Positions 60,719 through 64,000 of a DNA stretch of 64,000 nucleotides are shown one piece after another. Under the pieces are notes generated by a model that saw only the letters and a program-made list of their open reading frames with translations, ran no database searches and was not told the DNA's origin. A program made the position numbers and the translations under genes. Positions within the stretch are counted from its first letter, which is position 1; each line of letters opens with the position of its first letter. The DNA comes from Tenrec ecaudatus (lineage: Eukaryota > Chordata > Mammalia > Afrosoricida > Tenrecidae). Where the stretch lies: assembly GCF_050624435.1 (NCBI RefSeq), contig NC_134535.1:76194494-76258493 (forward strand). The letters are read 5' to 3'.

Positions 60719-62120
60719 CAAATTCCAGCATCATTTTTCAAAGAAATGGAAAAATTGATTACCACCTTCCTATGGAAAGGGAAGAATCCCAGGATAGGCA
60801 AAGAACTCTTCAAGAAGAAGAACAATGTAGGTGGCCTTGTACTACCTGACCTCAAAACCTACTATAGAACCACAGTTGTCAAAACAGCCTGGAACTGGTA
60901 TAATGATCGATACTCAGATCAAGGGATCAGGACAGAAAACCCAGAAATAAAAACATTCACATACAGGCAATTGATTTTTGACAAGGCCCATAAAACATTA
61001 CATTGGAATCAGATGATCTCTTCAATAAATGGCGTTGATAAAGCTGGACTTCCATGTGCAGAAGAATAAAACAAGACCCATGTCTCAACTCCATGCACAA
61101 AAATAAACTCAAGGTAGATCAAAGACCAAATGAAAAACCCAAAGCTACCTGTATCATCAATGAGAAAATCGGGACAGAGCTAGGAGCCCTAGGTCAGGGA
61201 CTACATGGGCTATCAGAACTTTAAAAAGAAAAATACTTCATGGAAAATAAAATAGGTGAATGAGAACTGTTAGAAATAAAACACTTGTGTACATCAACAG
61301 ACTTCATTAAAAGAGTCAAAAGAGAGCACACAGACTGGGAAAGACAAAGGATGAATAACTAAGATCTACTGAATTTTGCAAACTTACAACAAGAAAAAAA
61401 ACTAATAGCCCTGTAAAAAGGTGGGCAAAAGCCATGAACAGACAAGAATGACACTCAAATGGCTAATAAACACATGAAGAAATGCTCCAGGTCATTAGCC
61501 TTCTGGGAAATGCAAATCAAAACAATAATGAGATACAACCTAACGCCCATTAGTGTAGGACAAATTAAAAAAACAAAAAATGGAGTAAAAAAATATTGGA
61601 GAGGGTGTGGTGAGATAGGAATTTTTATCCACTGCTGGTGGACTCCACTGTAGAATGAAATATGCCTATGTCTAAAACAGATGGCAATTGAACTACCATA
61701 TGATCCTGCATTACCATTACTGGGAATATACCCAAAAGAAATAAGACAGACATCACAAACAGATGTTTGCTCTCACATGTTCATTACAGCACAGTTCACA
61801 GTAACAAGAAGCTGGAAACAGCCTAAATTCTCATCATCAGAAGAGTGGATAAAAATATCTGGTACATACACACAGTGGAATACTATGCATTTCTAAAAAA
61901 CAACGATGAAACACTTCAACTCGTGGAAGGATCTGCAAAACATCATGCTGAGTTAAGTTAGTCAAGCACCAAAAGACAAATACTGTCTGTGTCCACTGCA
62001 GTAGGAACAAATAGCAGAATGGGCACAAGCTCAAGTTTACAGGCCATCCAGTCTTCTGGCTGGGTACCAGAAGGCCTGGTAAAGAGCTGGACCAGTAGCA
62101 GTGAACCACACACCATCTAC
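60719..62120 (+). mobile_element. L1, sense: ORF2 last third and start of 3' UTR
   Basis: It starts inside ORF2 ('catttttcaaagaaatgg') and keeps about 110 codons open to 61069 ('EKLITTFLWKGKNPR'). The rest of ORF2p follows in pieces to about 61960, including 'GCGEIGIFIHCWW' and 'MAIELPYDPALPLLGIYP'. The 3' UTR beyond differs from that of the neighbouring antisense L1, so the two are separate subfamilies. Confidence 0.78.
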
Positions 62121-62655
62121 TCAAGGTAAGTATAGTGTAGGTCACTGGGCCGGAGGGCACCTCATGATAGCTGGGATCAAATGGTTGGGGGAGGTGGGGG
62201 ATGCTGTCTGCTAAGTGGTTGCCAGGCAGACCTGGGGGGAGGTCCTGAGAGAGAGGCGGCTCTGTCAGAGGGATGAGGCTTACTGATGGGAGGACAGCAC
62301 AGGAGAGGGGAGAGGGAATGGTCAAGTTTTAGCAAGCATAGGTGCATGTGTGTTGAGGGGAGGGAGTGCTGACCTCCAGATGGGAGGAGAGACTGAGGAT
62401 GCTCTTGGGATCATTAGATGGGGAGGGTCTTTAGTGGTGTGCAGTGGGAGGGCAGAATTAACCTGGGATGTCTGGGGATATCCCGGAACCCAGGCTGAGT
62501 GCCGTAGAACACTGGGGCACCGAATCCTGGATCTTTGGGGTGCACATTATGTTCCAGAGGCTGCATGGGGGACACACCATATTGGAACTGGGTGAACTGA
62601 ACTCTATCCCAGACACACCTGTAACCTGAGGACTTAAGCTGGAAAACCGAATGTG
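62121..62655. other. G-rich block, possibly L1 3' UTR
   Basis: About 530 bases, G-rich on the + strand, with no domain in its 81-codon frame. Its position right after L1 ORF2 suggests a 3' UTR of a different L1 subfamily, but no copy elsewhere in the window confirms this. Confidence 0.4.
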
Positions 62656-62659
62656 TCTG

Positions 62660-63370
62660 AGGAAGCAGAAGACAACTGTACCGAGAGCGATGTGCTGTTC
62701 ATTGGCGAACAAATGAGGTCTTGCTACATCAATGCCCTGTATGCTGTATTAAGATACATGGAAAATGAAACATACCATATCAACAAAGTAAAATGGCAAG
62801 ATTATTGCAATAGACACATAAGAATCATTGCAAAAATCAAACATACCTTCTTAATCAACTCACTTACCTAATTAGGAATAGAAAGGAAGTCCCTCAACAT
62901 GAAAAGGGGCATTTAGGTACAGCTCACAGCTGATAACATACTGAATTTCAAACAAATAGATTCTTTCCCAATAAGAACAGCAACAAGGCAAATAAGTCTG
63001 CTCTCATTACTTAATACTATTTCCAGGTAGCATGACTTATATTTCAACAGGGCAAAATGATTAGAGCTAATAGACAAGTAACAAGGTTGCAGGATGCAAG
63101 GTTGTATGATCAATATACAAATGTGCTTGTAGTCTTATGATTACACAATGAACAATCTGAAAATGAAATTATGAAAATAACTTGATTGATAATATCACTA
63201 TAAATAAGAAATGATGTAGGAATAATTATAATTTCATTTTTAAAAGAAATGTAAAATTTAAATTCTGAACCTATAAAATAGTACTGAAAGAAATTAAGTC
63301 CTACATAAATGGGAAATTATCCATATTTATTAATATAGAGACAGCATTGTTAAGGCTGAAATATTCAGTG
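62660..63370 (+). mobile_element. Old L1 ORF2, sense
   Basis: 'gctgataacatactgaatt' and 'gttgcaggatgcaaggttgt' are decayed ORF2 landmarks. It is interrupted on the right by a SINE and continues at 63600. Confidence 0.55.
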
Positions 63371-63377
63371 GGCTACT

Positions 63378-63595
63378 GAAAAACTCATGGCTGTGGAGAT
63401 AATTCCAACTCATAACAATTCCATGTGTAACAGTTTAGAACTGCTCCATAATTTTTCTGGGCTATAGTCACAGAAGCAGAATATCAGAGTTTGTTGTTGT
63501 TTTGCATAATCTAGAGTGGGCTCAAACTGCTAATACTTAGGTTTCCAACCAAGTGTAGAACATTCAAACCAGCCAGACACCTTAGCAAATGGTTA
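63378..63595 (-). mobile_element. AfroSINE, antisense, in old L1
   Basis: The reversed body 'ggagataattccaactcata' runs through 'gtgggctcaaactgctaata' to 'ccagacaccttagcaaatgg'. It is diverged but full length. Confidence 0.7.
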
Positions 63596-63599
63596 ACGT

Positions 63600-63756
63600 T
63601 AACCAATAGACTTGAATTGACAGTTCAGAAATAAACCCAAACATCTATTAGAACCAACTGATATTTGACAAAGATGTCAAGATCATTTAGTGGGGAAAGA
63701 GTTGTCATTTGAACAAATGATGCTGGTACAACTGACTAACCATTTGTGAAAGAGAA
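63600..63756 (+). mobile_element. Old L1 ORF2, sense, continued
   Basis: 'tttgacaaagatgtcaagat' and 'gaacaaatgatgctggta' continue ORF2 after the SINE. It matches 7100-7270. Confidence 0.65.
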
Positions 63757-64000
63757 GGCAGCTCTTCCTCAGTCATATTTTGAGTGCCTGCTGACTTGAG
63801 GGGGGCTCTTCTTCTGGCACTATCCCAGATGATATTCTACAGTTATTCATGAAGTTTTCAATAACTGGGCATGTCCTACTGCTATTTGAAAGATTTTCCG
63901 TGGCTAATACCTCAGAATTTGACAACCAACTCCTTCACAGCCTGTTCTTAATCTGCTCTGCTGGAACTTGTTCACTTTGGATGACACTGCTGGTACTCAA
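63757..64000 (-). mobile_element. RTE 5' UTR, antisense, runs off the window
   Basis: 'cagctcttcctcagtcata', 'ggcactatcccagatgata' and 'cttgttcactttggatgac' match the reversed RTE 5' UTR at 14890-15130. Confidence 0.72.

Noticed and set aside
60719-62120. Twin-priming 5' inversion of one L1
   Set aside because: The inverted part would have to be upstream L1 sequence. Instead it includes the 3' UTR and overlaps the same ORF2 region.

Overview
The window is mammalian nuclear DNA, most likely from an afrotherian (elephant, hyrax, manatee, aardvark, tenrec, golden mole or elephant-shrew group). The repeats are the basis for this. There are many tRNA-derived AfroSINE-type copies, with a 5' head like 'gccctggtggtg', an internal 'ggtcagcagttc' box and the tail phrase 'tatgagttggaatcgact'. 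RTE/BovB-type LINEs are frequent, as are L1s with a shared 3' UTR. No single species can be named from this.

Only two genes look functional. They are single-exon olfactory receptors of the OR6C type (family 6, subfamily C), on the + strand at 26144-27082 and 47133-48068, about 20 kb apart. Each has a plausible splice acceptor and a short 5' leader with an upstream ORF. A third OR survives only as a C-terminal stub on the - strand (42035-42189), ending where an L1 begins. The window is therefore a slice of an OR cluster; in human the OR6C genes lie on 12q13, though synteny was not tested here.

The rest is a dense layering of transposable elements. 1-15.2 kb: AfroSINEs, RTE copies in both orientations, an LTR inside an RTE, two L1 3' ends and an unassigned GC-rich block. 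15.2-18.4 kb: an old sense L1. 18.4-26.1 kb: mostly AT-rich unique sequence with a 33-nt U2 snRNA retrocopy, SINEs and a mariner remnant. 28.9-31.2 kb: a solo LTR and an RTE reverse-transcriptase fragment. 31.2-39.7 kb: one old - strand L1 split by an L1 3' end, an RTE tail, a small LTR-retrovirus-like provirus (MaLR/ERVL type) and a younger L1. 39.7-46 kb: SINEs and the OR stub. 50.7-52.7 kb: an L1 tail and a nearly full-length dead mariner. 52.8-64 kb: L1 and RTE pieces, including two L1s placed head to head near 60.72 kb.

I found no CRISPR, operon or other bacterial feature, and no convincing new system. The most informative signals are the U2 retrocopy with target-site duplications, the nested provirus, the OR leader uORFs, and the OR stub. 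Repeat boundaries are by eye, usually good to within 10-50 bases.
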